From the NCBI GenBank assembly GCA_002840895.1, contig PHCZ01000006.1, positions 238,938-302,937 on the forward strand: DNA of 64,000 nt, in the 5' to 3' direction. Of the stretch, positions 8,922 to 18,873 are shown one piece after another. The notes beneath the pieces are model-generated. The model had not been told where the DNA came from, did not search any database, and worked only from the letters and a program-made list of their open reading frames with translations. Origin of the DNA: Bacteroidetes bacterium HGW-Bacteroidetes-8 (GTDB taxonomy: Bacteria; Bacteroidota; Bacteroidia; Bacteroidales; UBA932). Every line of letters starts with the position of its first letter. The first letter of the stretch is position 1. The position numbers and the translations under genes are program-made.

Positions 8922-10310
8922 CTATTTAAACAACTTTCTCACCAGTTCCGGGATATCCTGGACGGTGATGACCTCAATTGAGTGGGATTTGAGGGCTTTG
9001 GCAGATGCCGCGGTTGATGGCTTGCCGAATGTGGATATGTAGATCTTTTCGAAGCCGAGTTTTTGGGCTTCGGCGATGCGGCGCTCGACCTGGGCGACGG
9101 GGCGGATTTCACCGCTAAGGCCCACTTCTGCGGCGAAGCAGATGCGCTGGGAGATTGCAACGTCAAAGTTGGAGGAGAGAATGGCGCATACGACGGCCAT
9201 ATCGCAAGCCGGGTCGGAGACCTTGAGCCCGCCGGCCATATTGAGGAAGACATCTTTGGCAGAGAGGTGAAATCCGGCCCGCTTCTCAAGAACTGCGAGC
9301 AGCATATTCATCCGCCTTACATCAAAACCGGTGGCCGACCTTTGGGGGGTGCCGTAGGCGGCTGTGCTCACCAGTGCCTGAGTCTCAATGAGGAATGGGC
9401 GCGAGCCGTCCAGCATTGCTGCCACGGCAATTCCGGAGAGATTCTCTTTGTGCATCGGGATGAGCATCTCAGATGGGTTACTCACCTCGCGAAGCCCGGT
9501 GTTGATCATCTCGAAGATGGCCAGTTCGGCTGTGGAACCAAACCTGTTTTTGATGCTGCGTAAAATTCTGTAGGAGTGTCTGGTATCCCCTTCGAACTGG
9601 AGGACTACATCTACAATGTGCTCCAGAATCTTTGGCCCGGCAATCATACCATCTTTGGTGATGTGGCCAATCACAATTATTGGGGTGTTGGTCTCTTTGG
9701 CAAATTTGAGCAGGGCGGCGGCCGATTCGCGAACCTGGGTCACAGAGCCGGGTGAGCTCTCGACAACCTGTGAGTAGATGGTCTGGATTGAGTCTATAAT
9801 TATGAGCTGTGGCCGGGCTTCGTTTGCCCTCTCAAGGATGTTCTCCAAAAGGGTTTCGCAAAGAATATAGCAGTTGTCGTGTATGCCGCCCAGCCTCTGA
9901 GCACGCAGCTTGATCTGCCTGGCACTCTCCTCTCCCGAAACGTAGAGCGTAACTAAATCAGGACAATGAAGCGGAATCTGCAAAGCCAATGTAGATTTAC
10001 CAATGCCCGGCTCACCCCCGATTAACACCATAGAACCGGGAACCAGCCCGCCTCCCAGAATCCTGTCCAGCTCGTCGTTGCCCAGAGAAATCCTATGCTC
10101 ATCGGAATAACTTATCTCAGACAACAACTGCGGCTTTTGACTCCTCTCGGAGAGGAAGCTCATACCTCTTGCCCCACCACCTCCGGTATCTTTGGAGATA
10201 ATCTCCTCCTGCAGCGTATTCCACTCCCCGCAAGCAGGACATCTGCCCAGCCATTTGGCACTCTCATTGCCGCAAGATGTACAGAACCAGCCCTTTTTAA
10301 CCTTTGCCAT
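8922..10310 (-). CDS. radA: DNA repair protein RadA
   Basis: N-terminal zinc finger CTSCGNESAKWLGRCPACGEWN; Walker A GEPGIGKST; KNRFGS motif. Confidence 0.96.
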   Translation of the reverse strand: MAKVKKGWFCTSCGNESAKWLGRCPACGEWNTLQEEIISKDTGGGGARGMSFLSERSQKPQLLSEISYSDEHRISLGNDELDRILGGGLVPGSMVLIGGEPGIGKSTLALQIPLHCPDLVTLYVSGEESARQIKLRAQRLGGIHDNCYILCETLLENILERANEARPQLIIIDSIQTIYSQVVESSPGSVTQVRESAAALLKFAKETNTPIIVIGHITKDGMIAGPKILEHIVDVVLQFEGDTRHSYRILRSIKNRFGSTAELAIFEMINTGLREVSNPSEMLIPMHKENLSGIAVAAMLDGSRPFLIETQALVSTAAYGTPQRSATGFDVRRMNMLLAVLEKRAGFHLSAKDVFLNMAGGLKVSDPACDMAVVCAILSSNFDVAISQRICFAAEVGLSGEIRPVAQVERRIAEAQKLGFEKIYISTFGKPSTAASAKALKSHSIEVITVQDIPELVRKLFK

Positions 10311-10403
10311 AATTGTCGTTTATTGATTAACAAATATAGCAATTTTGATTTCCATTTTCTATTATCTTTGTGACCGTTGTCGTTTTTAAAAATATTGAGG
10401 ATT

Positions 10404-12176
10404 ATGAAAAAACTCTATGCAACCCTTTTGCTGATGGCTCTTCTATCTGCAGCAACTCTCTCTGCCCAGGACAATGATGTCATTGTCAAAAAAACTGTAG
10501 ATTATGCCAAAGAGGTTCAAAAGCTGTGGCAGATTCCGGGAATGGCCATCTCCATTGTTAAGGATGGCAAGATGATTTGGTCCGGCGGATTGGGCGTGAA
10601 AGAGATGTGTGCAAGCTGCGGAGACAGTAGTGGAAAAACCTGTGGCGACAATAGCGGGAAAAGTTGCGGCAAAAATTGTGGCGACAGTTGTGGCGACAGT
10701 TGTGGCGAAAAGAGTACCAAGCAGGTGGACGCAAATACTCTGTTCCAGATTGGCTCTGTGTCAAAATCCTTTACCGCGGCGGTGATGGCCTCGCTTGTAG
10801 ATGAGGGGAAGGTTAAGTGGGAAGATACAGTAAAAAATATTCTGCCCGATTTCAAAATGTACGACAAGTGGGTGGAGAGTAATCTCCAGGTTAAGGATAT
10901 TATGACGCACCACTCGGGGCTTCAGGGCCAGCTTGGAACCTATATTCCGAATATGGGTTACGGGAGGGAGGATATCTGGAATATGCTACCGTTGCTTAAG
11001 CCAAAGTACAGCCTGAGAGGCTCATACGAGTATAATAATATCACGTTTATAATTGCTTCAAAGATAATTGAGAAGCTTACAGGCAAAAGCTGGGAAGATA
11101 ATGTTAGAGAGCGTATCTTCAACCCTCTTGGGATGACCTCGAGCAGGGTTGTGGGAGAGGAGTTCAAGGCTGCCCAAAATGTGTCAACACCTCACGAATT
11201 TGTCTACAAAAAGGGGAGGGCACTCTCAGATACCACCTGGGTAGATTCGGTGGCTGTAAATCCGCTTTATGGCGATGAGCAGGCGCTTCACTGGCTTACC
11301 GTTGTTGGGCCGGCGGGCTCTATCAGCTCCACCGCAAACGATATGGCAAAGTACACCCTCTTCCACCTTAACAAGGGGTTTGCAGATGGTAAACAGGTTA
11401 TATCAAAGGAGCAGGCGAACTATCTGCGTAAAGGGCATACAATCACCTCGCAGGATTCGTCGAGAATAACTCTCTATGGTCACTGCTGGTTTATTGAGCA
11501 GAACAGCCGTTACAGGGTGATATTCCATACGGGAACCACCTGGGGCTTCACCACACTTTGCGCATACTTCCCGGAGATGGATCTTGGGATAACTATTCTT
11601 GTTAATTCGGAGGCTCCGGCATTCCCGCGTTATGCAATAATGAGAAGGCTGATAGATCTTTACAAAGGGTTCCCGGATAAGGATTACAATAAACTGTATT
11701 ACGAGGAGTGGCTTGCATCTGCCCGCAAAGGGGTGAGAGCAGCCGACAAAAAAGAGGCAGAGGTTGTAAAAGAGGCTTCGCCCGATATCAAGCTACTCAC
11801 CGGCACTTACGACAAAGGGGCTCTCTTCGGGAAGGCCGTTGTTACACTTGAGAAGAGCTCCGGGAGCGATGCGGGCAACGCCGCCAAAGCGCAGCAGGCG
11901 CCAAACTCGGCAGTAGATCTCAAATCTCCGGTGGCGCAGCAGGGGTCAAAATCTGCAGTAGATCACAACTCTGCAGAAAATCTCTACATAACAGTTGGAC
12001 CTATGGGTTGGAAGAGCAAACTCACTCACAAGAACGGCAATGAGTTCACCTTCCGGATGGATGGGAATGAGTTCAAAGTGAAGTTTGTGAAGGATATCAA
12101 GAGCGGGAAGTTTAACGGGCTGGATATAAATTTTGGCTACACCGAGAATTTTGGCGTGTGGAGCAAATTGAACTAA
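10404..12176 (+). CDS. Serine hydrolase (class C beta-lactamase-like) with C-terminal DUF3471-like domain
   Basis: IGSVSKSFTA (SxxK), YEYNN (YxN), signal peptide MKKLYATLLLMALLSAATLSAQ; start chosen at ATG 10404. Confidence 0.88.
   Translation: MKKLYATLLLMALLSAATLSAQDNDVIVKKTVDYAKEVQKLWQIPGMAISIVKDGKMIWSGGLGVKEMCASCGDSSGKTCGDNSGKSCGKNCGDSCGDSCGEKSTKQVDANTLFQIGSVSKSFTAAVMASLVDEGKVKWEDTVKNILPDFKMYDKWVESNLQVKDIMTHHSGLQGQLGTYIPNMGYGREDIWNMLPLLKPKYSLRGSYEYNNITFIIASKIIEKLTGKSWEDNVRERIFNPLGMTSSRVVGEEFKAAQNVSTPHEFVYKKGRALSDTTWVDSVAVNPLYGDEQALHWLTVVGPAGSISSTANDMAKYTLFHLNKGFADGKQVISKEQANYLRKGHTITSQDSSRITLYGHCWFIEQNSRYRVIFHTGTTWGFTTLCAYFPEMDLGITILVNSEAPAFPRYAIMRRLIDLYKGFPDKDYNKLYYEEWLASARKGVRAADKKEAEVVKEASPDIKLLTGTYDKGALFGKAVVTLEKSSGSDAGNAAKAQQAPNSAVDLKSPVAQQGSKSAVDHNSAENLYITVGPMGWKSKLTHKNGNEFTFRMDGNEFKVKFVKDIKSGKFNGLDINFGYTENFGVWSKLN
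10606..10713 (+). repeat. In-frame Cys/Gly-rich 12-bp-based repeat (CGDS-type units)
   Basis: CASCGDSSGKTCGDNSGKSCGKNCGDSCGDSCGEK; tgtggcgacagt unit repeated. Confidence 0.85.
11889..11978 (+). repeat. In-frame 45-bp x2 repeat (AQQAPNSAVDLKSPV / AQQGSKSAVDHNSAE)
   Basis: Direct alignment of adjacent 45-bp units. Confidence 0.8.
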
Positions 12177-12293
12177 CAGTATTTTGTGAAACAATCTAAT
12201 TATGAGATATTTGAAAAATCTATTTTTGGGATTTAGTAAAATCGGAAATTTTATATACCTGTTATACTGTCAGTTACACAAAACACTGTTAGT
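12172..12293. repeat. TIR-flanked palindromic intergenic element, copy C (122 bp)
   Basis: Left actaacagtattttgtg (12172-12188), right cacaaaacactgttagt (12277-12293): 16/17 inverted match; left TIR overlaps the upstream stop codon. Confidence 0.85.
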
Positions 12294-12340
12294 ACAAAAT
12301 TAAAATCAATTACAAACCGTCCCCGATAAGGACATAAAAA

Positions 12341-13867
12341 ATGAATGACAAAATGACTAAAAAAAGCCGTTTTGCCCGAGTGTTAGACACTATTGAGGTT
12401 GTTGGAAATCGACTGCCACATCCGGCAACCCTCTTTTTAATGATGGCAGCTCTTGTGGCTCTGCTATCCTGGTGGGCATCTGCAGCCGGTCTGCAGGCAA
12501 CACATCCGGCCACAGGTGAGATTGTGAGTGTGAAGAATCTGCTTAATGCAGATGGAATACGTTGGATCTATACCAATGTGGAGCACAATTTCGTGAAGTT
12601 TCCCCCGCTGGGTCTGGTTTTGGTGATAATGATAGGTATTGGAGTTGCCGAGGGTTCGGGGCTCTTTACCGTTCTGGTTCGCCAGCTTGTGCTTGGTGCT
12701 CCTAAGAAGTTAATTACTGCAGCGATTATTATTGCAGGTATCTTCTCTCACCTGGCATCCGAGGTTGGGTATGTGATTCTAATCCCATTGGGAGCAATGA
12801 TTTTCCACGCGTTAGGGCGTCACCCGATGGCAGGTTTTGCTGCTGCCTTTGCGGGTGTAAGTGCCGGTTTCGGTTCCAACTTCCTGATTGGTTCGGTGGA
12901 TCCTATTTTGGCCGGGCTTTCAACATCTGCAGCGCAGATAATTGACCCCGAAATGAACATCAACCCTATGGTAAACTACTTCTTTATGTTTGCCAGTGCG
13001 GTGATGATTACAATTGTGGGTACCTGGATAACGGAGAAGATTATTGAACCGAGGCTTGGTGTCTATGGAGGGACAGAAAAACCGCTTGAAATTGAGCAGC
13101 TTACTAAGGTTGAGAAAAAGGGTTTGCGTTGGGCAGGGTATGGAACCCTGATTTTTATTGCTTTAATGGCGTGGACAATTATTCCGGAAGATGGTCTGCT
13201 GCGTGACCCGGAGACTGGTGGAATCCTTAGATCTCCTTTCTTTTCCGGAATAGTGGTGGGGCTGCTGCTGCTCTTCTTTATCCCGGGTCTTATTTACGGA
13301 ATTATTGTAAAAACAATCAAGAACGATAAGGATGTTGTAAAGCATATGACCCATTCGATGAAGGGTCTGGGTGGATACATTGTCCTGGTATTTTTTGCTG
13401 CCCAGTTTATCTATTGGTTCAACTACTCAAATCTTGGTCTGGTGCTGGCAATTGATGGCGCTCAGTTCCTGAGCCATATTGGTTTTACCGGAATTCCTCT
13501 TATCCTTGCCTTCTTGTTATTATCTGCTTTTCTCAATATGTTTATGGGGAGCGCATCTGCAAAATGGGCCATTATGGCACCGGTATTTATTCCGATGTTT
13601 ATGATTTTGGGCTATCACCCTGGGTTCACTCAGGCTGCCTTTAGGATTGGAGACTCTGTAACCAATGTAATTACCCCGATGATGAGCTACTTTGCGCTCA
13701 TTGTCACCTATGCGCAACGCTACGACGAGAAGAACGGAATCGGCACCATAATTTCACTGATGATCCCTTACACAGTAATCTTTATGATTATCTGGGCAAT
13801 TCTCATAACAGTGTGGATGCTACTCGGAATTCCTGTAGGATTTGACGGGCCTGTTTATCTGCCTTAA
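12341..13867 (+). CDS. AbgT family transporter
   Basis: VLDTIEVVGNRLPHPATLFLMMAALVALLSW and GSASAKWAIMAPVFIPMFMILGYHPGFTQAAFRIGDSVTNVITPMM motifs of the AbgT family. Confidence 0.92.
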   Translation: MNDKMTKKSRFARVLDTIEVVGNRLPHPATLFLMMAALVALLSWWASAAGLQATHPATGEIVSVKNLLNADGIRWIYTNVEHNFVKFPPLGLVLVIMIGIGVAEGSGLFTVLVRQLVLGAPKKLITAAIIIAGIFSHLASEVGYVILIPLGAMIFHALGRHPMAGFAAAFAGVSAGFGSNFLIGSVDPILAGLSTSAAQIIDPEMNINPMVNYFFMFASAVMITIVGTWITEKIIEPRLGVYGGTEKPLEIEQLTKVEKKGLRWAGYGTLIFIALMAWTIIPEDGLLRDPETGGILRSPFFSGIVVGLLLLFFIPGLIYGIIVKTIKNDKDVVKHMTHSMKGLGGYIVLVFFAAQFIYWFNYSNLGLVLAIDGAQFLSHIGFTGIPLILAFLLLSAFLNMFMGSASAKWAIMAPVFIPMFMILGYHPGFTQAAFRIGDSVTNVITPMMSYFALIVTYAQRYDEKNGIGTIISLMIPYTVIFMIIWAILITVWMLLGIPVGFDGPVYLP

Positions 13868-13868
13868 A

Positions 13869-13973
13869 CGCCCGGGTTACCTGCTTAGAGCGCCCGACCT
13901 ACTGTTTTGAGTGCCCGGCCTACTGTTTTGAGTGCCCGGTTTACTGTTTTGAGTGCCTGGTTTACCTGCATTC
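13869..13973. repeat. 21-bp x5 tandem repeat immediately after the AbgT stop codon
   Basis: Units gtgcccggcctactgttttga at 13869, 13890, 13911, 13932 and 13953. Confidence 0.95.
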
Positions 13974-13984
13974 AGTAGTGCAGA

Positions 13985-15160
13985 TTATTTACTGAATAAA
14001 GATTTTGCAATTCCCATCTCCAATCCCCGGAGCTCTGCTATGCCCCTTAACCGGCCTATGCAGGAGTATCCGGGGTTGGTGTTTTTTGAGAGGTCATCAC
14101 AAATCTGATGTCCGTGATCGGGCCTAAGGGGTATTGAGATCTCTCTCTGTTGCTCTATCTCTAAAAGGGCCTTCATCACATTGTACATATCCACATCTCC
14201 CTCAAGGTGGTTGGCTTCGTAGAAACTTCCATTCTCATCTCTTTTGGTGCTTCTAAAGTGGACAAAATTTATACGTTCGGAGAATTTGTGCATTATATTG
14301 ACCAGGTCATTATCTGAGCGGACCCCAAATGAGCCGGTGCACAAACAGAGACCATTTGAGATATTGGGAACCTCTTTAAGTATCTTCTCGAAATCTTGTG
14401 CTGTGCTAAGAATTCTGGGCAATCCAAAGATGGAGTAGGGTGGGTCGTCGGGGTGAATTACCAGCTTTATCTCATATTTATCTGCAACAGGAGTTATCTC
14501 TTTAAGAAACGCAATAAGATTAGATCTCAACCTATGGGCATCAATTTTTGAGTATGCATTGAGAGCTTGTTGAAACTGCTCTATCGTGAAGCTCTCTTCG
14601 GAGCCGGGTAGCCCTGCTATGATGTTTCTTGTGAGGGTATCTCTCTCCGCCCCGCTCATCTCATTAAACCTCCTCTGCGCTTTGGTAATCTCTGCAGATG
14701 TGTACTCTGCTTGTGCTCCATCTCTTTTTAGCAGAAAGAGGTCAAATGCCATAAATGCGTCTCTTTCAAATCTTAAAGCCTTTGAGCCATCTTCCAGCGT
14801 ATAGGCGAGATCTGTTCTGGTCCAGTCCAGTACCGGCATAAAGTTGTAGGTGACTGTTTTAATCCCGCACGTAGCGAGGTTTATTAGAGTCTGTTTATAG
14901 CTCTCTACATATCTTTGGTACTCTCCACTCTGAGTTTTGATATCTTCGTGAACGGGAACGCTCTCGACCACACTCCATCTTAACCCTGCAACCGCAAGTT
15001 CGTTTTTCCTCTTCTCAATTTCTGAAACAGGCCAAACATCTCCATTGGGAATGTGATGCAGCGCAGTTACTACACCCTGCACACCGGCCTGTCTTATATC
15101 CCATACAGAGACCGGGTCATTGGGCCCGAACCATCTCCAGGTTTGTTCACATAGATACAT
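13985..15160 (-). CDS. uxuA: Mannonate dehydratase
   Basis: [50 protein letters not shown] motifs. Confidence 0.96.
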   Translation of the reverse strand: MYLCEQTWRWFGPNDPVSVWDIRQAGVQGVVTALHHIPNGDVWPVSEIEKRKNELAVAGLRWSVVESVPVHEDIKTQSGEYQRYVESYKQTLINLATCGIKTVTYNFMPVLDWTRTDLAYTLEDGSKALRFERDAFMAFDLFLLKRDGAQAEYTSAEITKAQRRFNEMSGAERDTLTRNIIAGLPGSEESFTIEQFQQALNAYSKIDAHRLRSNLIAFLKEITPVADKYEIKLVIHPDDPPYSIFGLPRILSTAQDFEKILKEVPNISNGLCLCTGSFGVRSDNDLVNIMHKFSERINFVHFRSTKRDENGSFYEANHLEGDVDMYNVMKALLEIEQQREISIPLRPDHGHQICDDLSKNTNPGYSCIGRLRGIAELRGLEMGIAKSLFSK

Positions 15161-15177
15161 AGTAAGAGATTAAAAAA

Positions 15178-15987
15178 TTAAATTGAAAATGCGTCAAAAC
15201 CACCATCAATCACGGTAACAGTTCCGGTTACGAAAGCCGAGGCATCGCTGCAAAGCCAGTGAAGGGTACCAAGAATCTCTTCGGGATCTCCAAATCTTGC
15301 GAAAGGGGTATGAGCAATAATGTTTTTTGCTCTTTGGGTGTATGAGCCATCTTCATTCAAAAGCAGGGCTCTGTTCTGTTCGGTTAAGATAAATCCGGGA
15401 GCAATTGCGTTAACTCTTATCTGTGGCCCATATTTAATTGCGAACTCACTTGCAAGATATTTTGTGAGATTTGTAACTGCTGCTTTTGCTGCTCCATATC
15501 CAACAACTCTTGTTAGTGGCCTTATGGCAGATTCAGATGAGATATTGATAATTATGCCCCTTCTCCTCTCTGCCATTATTTTGGAGAAGACAATCGTTGG
15601 TAAAAAGGTGCCGAATAGGTTTAGATCTACCACGAACTTGAGAGAGTCCATATCCAGGTCGAAGATCGTTTTATCGGGGGGGATTGTTGCTCCGGGAACA
15701 TTCCCTCCTGCTGCATTGATAAGGACATCTATTGTGCCGTATAAGGCTATAATCTCGGTATAGTTCTTCTCAAGCAAATCTCTGTTGAGGACATCTGTAT
15801 ATAAAAACAAGGCCTCTTGACCTCTCTCTTTCACAGACTTTTCCAGAGCTTTACCCGCAACCTCATTTCTGTCAAGTATCACCACTTTACACGATTGTGC
15901 TGCAAAATAGTCAACCATTTTTCTCCCCAATATGCCGGCTGCACCGGTAATTAGGATTACCTTTCCTTTAATGTCAAATAGGTTCAT
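15178..15987 (-). CDS. SDR-family oxidoreductase, probable D-mannonate oxidoreductase
   Basis: GAAGILG nucleotide-binding motif, NAAGG, YGAAKAA active site; located between uxuA and kdgK. Start set to ATG 15987 to avoid overlap with the upstream CDS. Confidence 0.85.
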   Translation of the reverse strand: MNLFDIKGKVILITGAAGILGRKMVDYFAAQSCKVVILDRNEVAGKALEKSVKERGQEALFLYTDVLNRDLLEKNYTEIIALYGTIDVLINAAGGNVPGATIPPDKTIFDLDMDSLKFVVDLNLFGTFLPTIVFSKIMAERRRGIIINISSESAIRPLTRVVGYGAAKAAVTNLTKYLASEFAIKYGPQIRVNAIAPGFILTEQNRALLLNEDGSYTQRAKNIIAHTPFARFGDPEEILGTLHWLCSDASAFVTGTVTVIDGGFDAFSI

Positions 15988-16003
15988 AATAAAAGCTTTA
16001 TAT

Positions 16004-17047
16004 TTATCGGGAGACTCTGCCGCTTCCATCTCCACCGAGAACTCTCTCAATCTCCTCTAAAGTAACCAGGTTAAAGTCTCCGTAAATTGTGTGTTTGAGT
16101 GATGAGGCGGCAACTGCAAAATCGAGAGTTTTTTGATTATCCCCCGGATGATTCAGCAATCCGTAAATAACTCCACCCATAAAAGAGTCGCCGCCGCCCA
16201 CTCTGTCTACAATATGTGTTAAATCGTATAATTTAGATTGGTAGAACTTATTGTCACTGTATAGAACTCCTCCCCAAAAATTGTGGTTTGCATTTATGGA
16301 GCCACGTAGTGTTATGATCACTTTTTTAGCCCTAGGGAATTTAGATGTAATCTCTTTGCACACATACTCAAAATCTTCCGGATTGATATCTCCTTTGGTT
16401 TTTGCAACATCAAAATTGGGTGGATTAATCCCGAAAATCTTTTCGGCATCCTCTTCATTACCAAGTATTACATCACACTCGCTTACAAGAGCCGGCATTA
16501 TCTCCGATGCTTTTTTACCGTATTTCCAAAGGTTCTTTCGATAGTTTAGATCTACAGATACAGTTATACCCATCTCCCTGGCAACCGAGATAGCTTCAAA
16601 ACAGGTTTCGGCTGCACCCGGCGATAGTGCAGGAGTTATTCCGGTCCAGTGAAACCAGCAGGCATCTTTAAAAACTTCGCGCCAATTAACCATTTTAGGG
16701 GTAATCTCCGAAATAGAAGAGCCCGATCTGTCATAAATCACTTTGCTGGGTCGTGCAATAGCACCTGTCTCAAGAAAGTAGATTCCGATTCGATCTCCTC
16801 CTCTTACAATGTGATTTGTGCCCACACCATATTTTCTGAGACTCATAAGGGCACTCTGAGCAATATCATTCTCCGGCAACCTTGTAACAAACTCTGTCTC
16901 CATCCCGTAGTTGGCAAGAGAGACCGCCACATTTGCTTCACCTCCGCCAAAGGTGGCACAGAACTCAGTAGCCTGGCTAAATCTTTGGTAGCCAGGTGTA
17001 GCGAGACGGAGCATTATCTCTCCAAATGTTATAATCTTTTTACCCAT
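16004..17047 (-). CDS. kdgK: PfkB-family sugar kinase, 2-dehydro-3-deoxygluconokinase
   Basis: GGGEANVAVSLANYG, VDLNYRKNLW, DRVGGGDSFMGGVIYG; neighbours uxuA. Confidence 0.9.
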   Translation of the reverse strand: MGKKIITFGEIMLRLATPGYQRFSQATEFCATFGGGEANVAVSLANYGMETEFVTRLPENDIAQSALMSLRKYGVGTNHIVRGGDRIGIYFLETGAIARPSKVIYDRSGSSISEITPKMVNWREVFKDACWFHWTGITPALSPGAAETCFEAISVAREMGITVSVDLNYRKNLWKYGKKASEIMPALVSECDVILGNEEDAEKIFGINPPNFDVAKTKGDINPEDFEYVCKEITSKFPRAKKVIITLRGSINANHNFWGGVLYSDNKFYQSKLYDLTHIVDRVGGGDSFMGGVIYGLLNHPGDNQKTLDFAVAASSLKHTIYGDFNLVTLEEIERVLGGDGSGRVSR

Positions 17048-17057
17048 TTTCTTTTGC

Positions 17058-17828
17058 CTATTCCTCCCTCTCCCTGTAACACATTTTCAAAACCATTGCA
17101 GCATACCTCTCTCCAAGAAGCAGTTGACTCTCTCTGTCAAAATGGGGGTCTTTTTCATTTGAGACTGTATTTGTCCCCTCTGCAGATATACAGGCAGAAT
17201 TTGATATCACTTCGGATACTCTATTGATAACCGGATTGAAATTTGTTGCATAAGGCAACCACCAGGGAGCAATCTCTCCGGCAATAAATGGAACGTCTCC
17301 GCTCCCAATATCCTCTCTAAGATCCTTAACAAAAGCAGATAGTTTGGTTAAGTAGTCTCCCGGCTCCTCACTGTTTCCCTCTCCCTGATGCCAGATTATT
17401 GCGACAAGCCTGCCCATCTTAAGGGCGGCTTTTGTCCTGATTACGGCCTGAGAGTAGTAATTTTTTTCCGGATTCTCCTTGGACCACTCCTCTATTGTGG
17501 AGCCCCCTCTTGCATTTACAACAAGAAGAATCTTACGACCTATCTTTTCGTGGAGTGTTTTTCCAAAACTATATGCAGGAGAGAGCTGCTGCATAGCAAG
17601 ATCTTTTCTTATTGTGGAGTATTTATTAAACGGATTTGATGCAGGCTCCGGGCAGTTATCCAAATTAAGCAGATATACACCCGGGACAGTAGAGTAGTCA
17701 CTCTCGAGAAGTACTCCTCTTCCTGCCATATTGGATTGCCCAATAAGCAGAAAAACATCGTATTCAGTTTGAGAGTAAGCATTCCAGGCGAATATAGCGA
17801 GTAGTGCTGTAAGGAGATATCTTTTCAT
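17058..17828 (-). CDS. SGNH/sialate-O-acetylesterase-type carbohydrate esterase
   Basis: FLLIGQSNMAGRG and IIWHQGEGNSEEP motifs; signal peptide. Confidence 0.85.
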   Translation of the reverse strand: MKRYLLTALLAIFAWNAYSQTEYDVFLLIGQSNMAGRGVLLESDYSTVPGVYLLNLDNCPEPASNPFNKYSTIRKDLAMQQLSPAYSFGKTLHEKIGRKILLVVNARGGSTIEEWSKENPEKNYYSQAVIRTKAALKMGRLVAIIWHQGEGNSEEPGDYLTKLSAFVKDLREDIGSGDVPFIAGEIAPWWLPYATNFNPVINRVSEVISNSACISAEGTNTVSNEKDPHFDRESQLLLGERYAAMVLKMCYREREE

Positions 17829-17835
17829 ATTTTTT

Positions 17836-18873
17836 CTATTTTGACTCCCACATTATTTCGAGGCCTCCAAATTCAAAAATATCTATTCCTCGGAAAGAGT
17901 TGAATTTTTTTGCTTCGGCCAGTACGTATTTAAGAGAGGTGATGAGATTATCCCAACCTTGTGGCTGGAAAGATGTGAGAGGGCCATCGTCACCAAGGGT
18001 ATTAAGACTTGTCTTAACGGCAACACTCACAGATTTTGGGTACTGAGAAGCAGCTGTCAATACAGGTGTTGCCATCTCTATAACCCTTTTTGCCTGGTAG
18101 TTATATGCCATAACCACTACCTGGTCACAGTGTTGCAAGAACTGTTGTGCACCACCCCAGGAGAGTAACCCTGTGTCATAACGGGACTGAAAGAAAAAGC
18201 CTAAAGCTTGATTAAGAGTTAGTGATCCCATCTCTTTTTTTGCGAGAGCCATAACCTCAACTGTACGTTTAAGCAGCAGGTCATTATCTCCGCCAATACC
18301 GTAACTCTCCTGCCAGGCAAGGGTGAGCCCCTCGGGGCGGCGGGTTGAGTTGATCTTTAGAATATGAGGCTCCAGATCTGCCGAGATGCCGTCAAACTTT
18401 TGGGTTGCATCTACAGAGTTATTGAACTCATTTATCCACTCCAGATTTTCTTTAATTGGCTCATCACTAACGTATAGCTTAAGATTACTAAGGCTTAGAG
18501 CGTGAATTGTGATCCCGTTTTCGTGAGCAAGCTTATTGAATGTCAAGTACCAGCTTTTAGGAATATATAGAGATGAAGAGGGTTTGTCGTAGGCGATATA
18601 GACATCTGTAAAACCAAGCATTACAAGTTTTGCAACCAGATCCTGAGGGTTATCTATATATTTTTTGACTGTTCGGGTTGCATATACATAGACGCTCGAT
18701 CTAAAGATAGACTCTTCACCTGTTCCAATAGCATTTTTAAAATCTGTCGCTCTTGAACGCATCACAGAGGTAACTCCCGGAACCTGAACCTCTTTTGAGC
18801 AGGATTGTGCAATCATAATTTGCGGGATAATGGTTAGCAATCCCAATATAAGTGCTTTTATTTTATAGCTCAT
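17836..18873 (-). CDS. Secreted protein of unknown function, possible TIM-barrel glycosidase-like
   Basis: N-terminal signal-like segment; FDGISADLEPH acidic motif; VVVMAYNYQ strand resembling GH18-like folds; encoded inside a PUL. Confidence 0.55.
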   Translation of the reverse strand: MSYKIKALILGLLTIIPQIMIAQSCSKEVQVPGVTSVMRSRATDFKNAIGTGEESIFRSSVYVYATRTVKKYIDNPQDLVAKLVMLGFTDVYIAYDKPSSSLYIPKSWYLTFNKLAHENGITIHALSLSNLKLYVSDEPIKENLEWINEFNNSVDATQKFDGISADLEPHILKINSTRRPEGLTLAWQESYGIGGDNDLLLKRTVEVMALAKKEMGSLTLNQALGFFFQSRYDTGLLSWGGAQQFLQHCDQVVVMAYNYQAKRVIEMATPVLTAASQYPKSVSVAVKTSLNTLGDDGPLTSFQPQGWDNLITSLKYVLAEAKKFNSFRGIDIFEFGGLEIMWESK

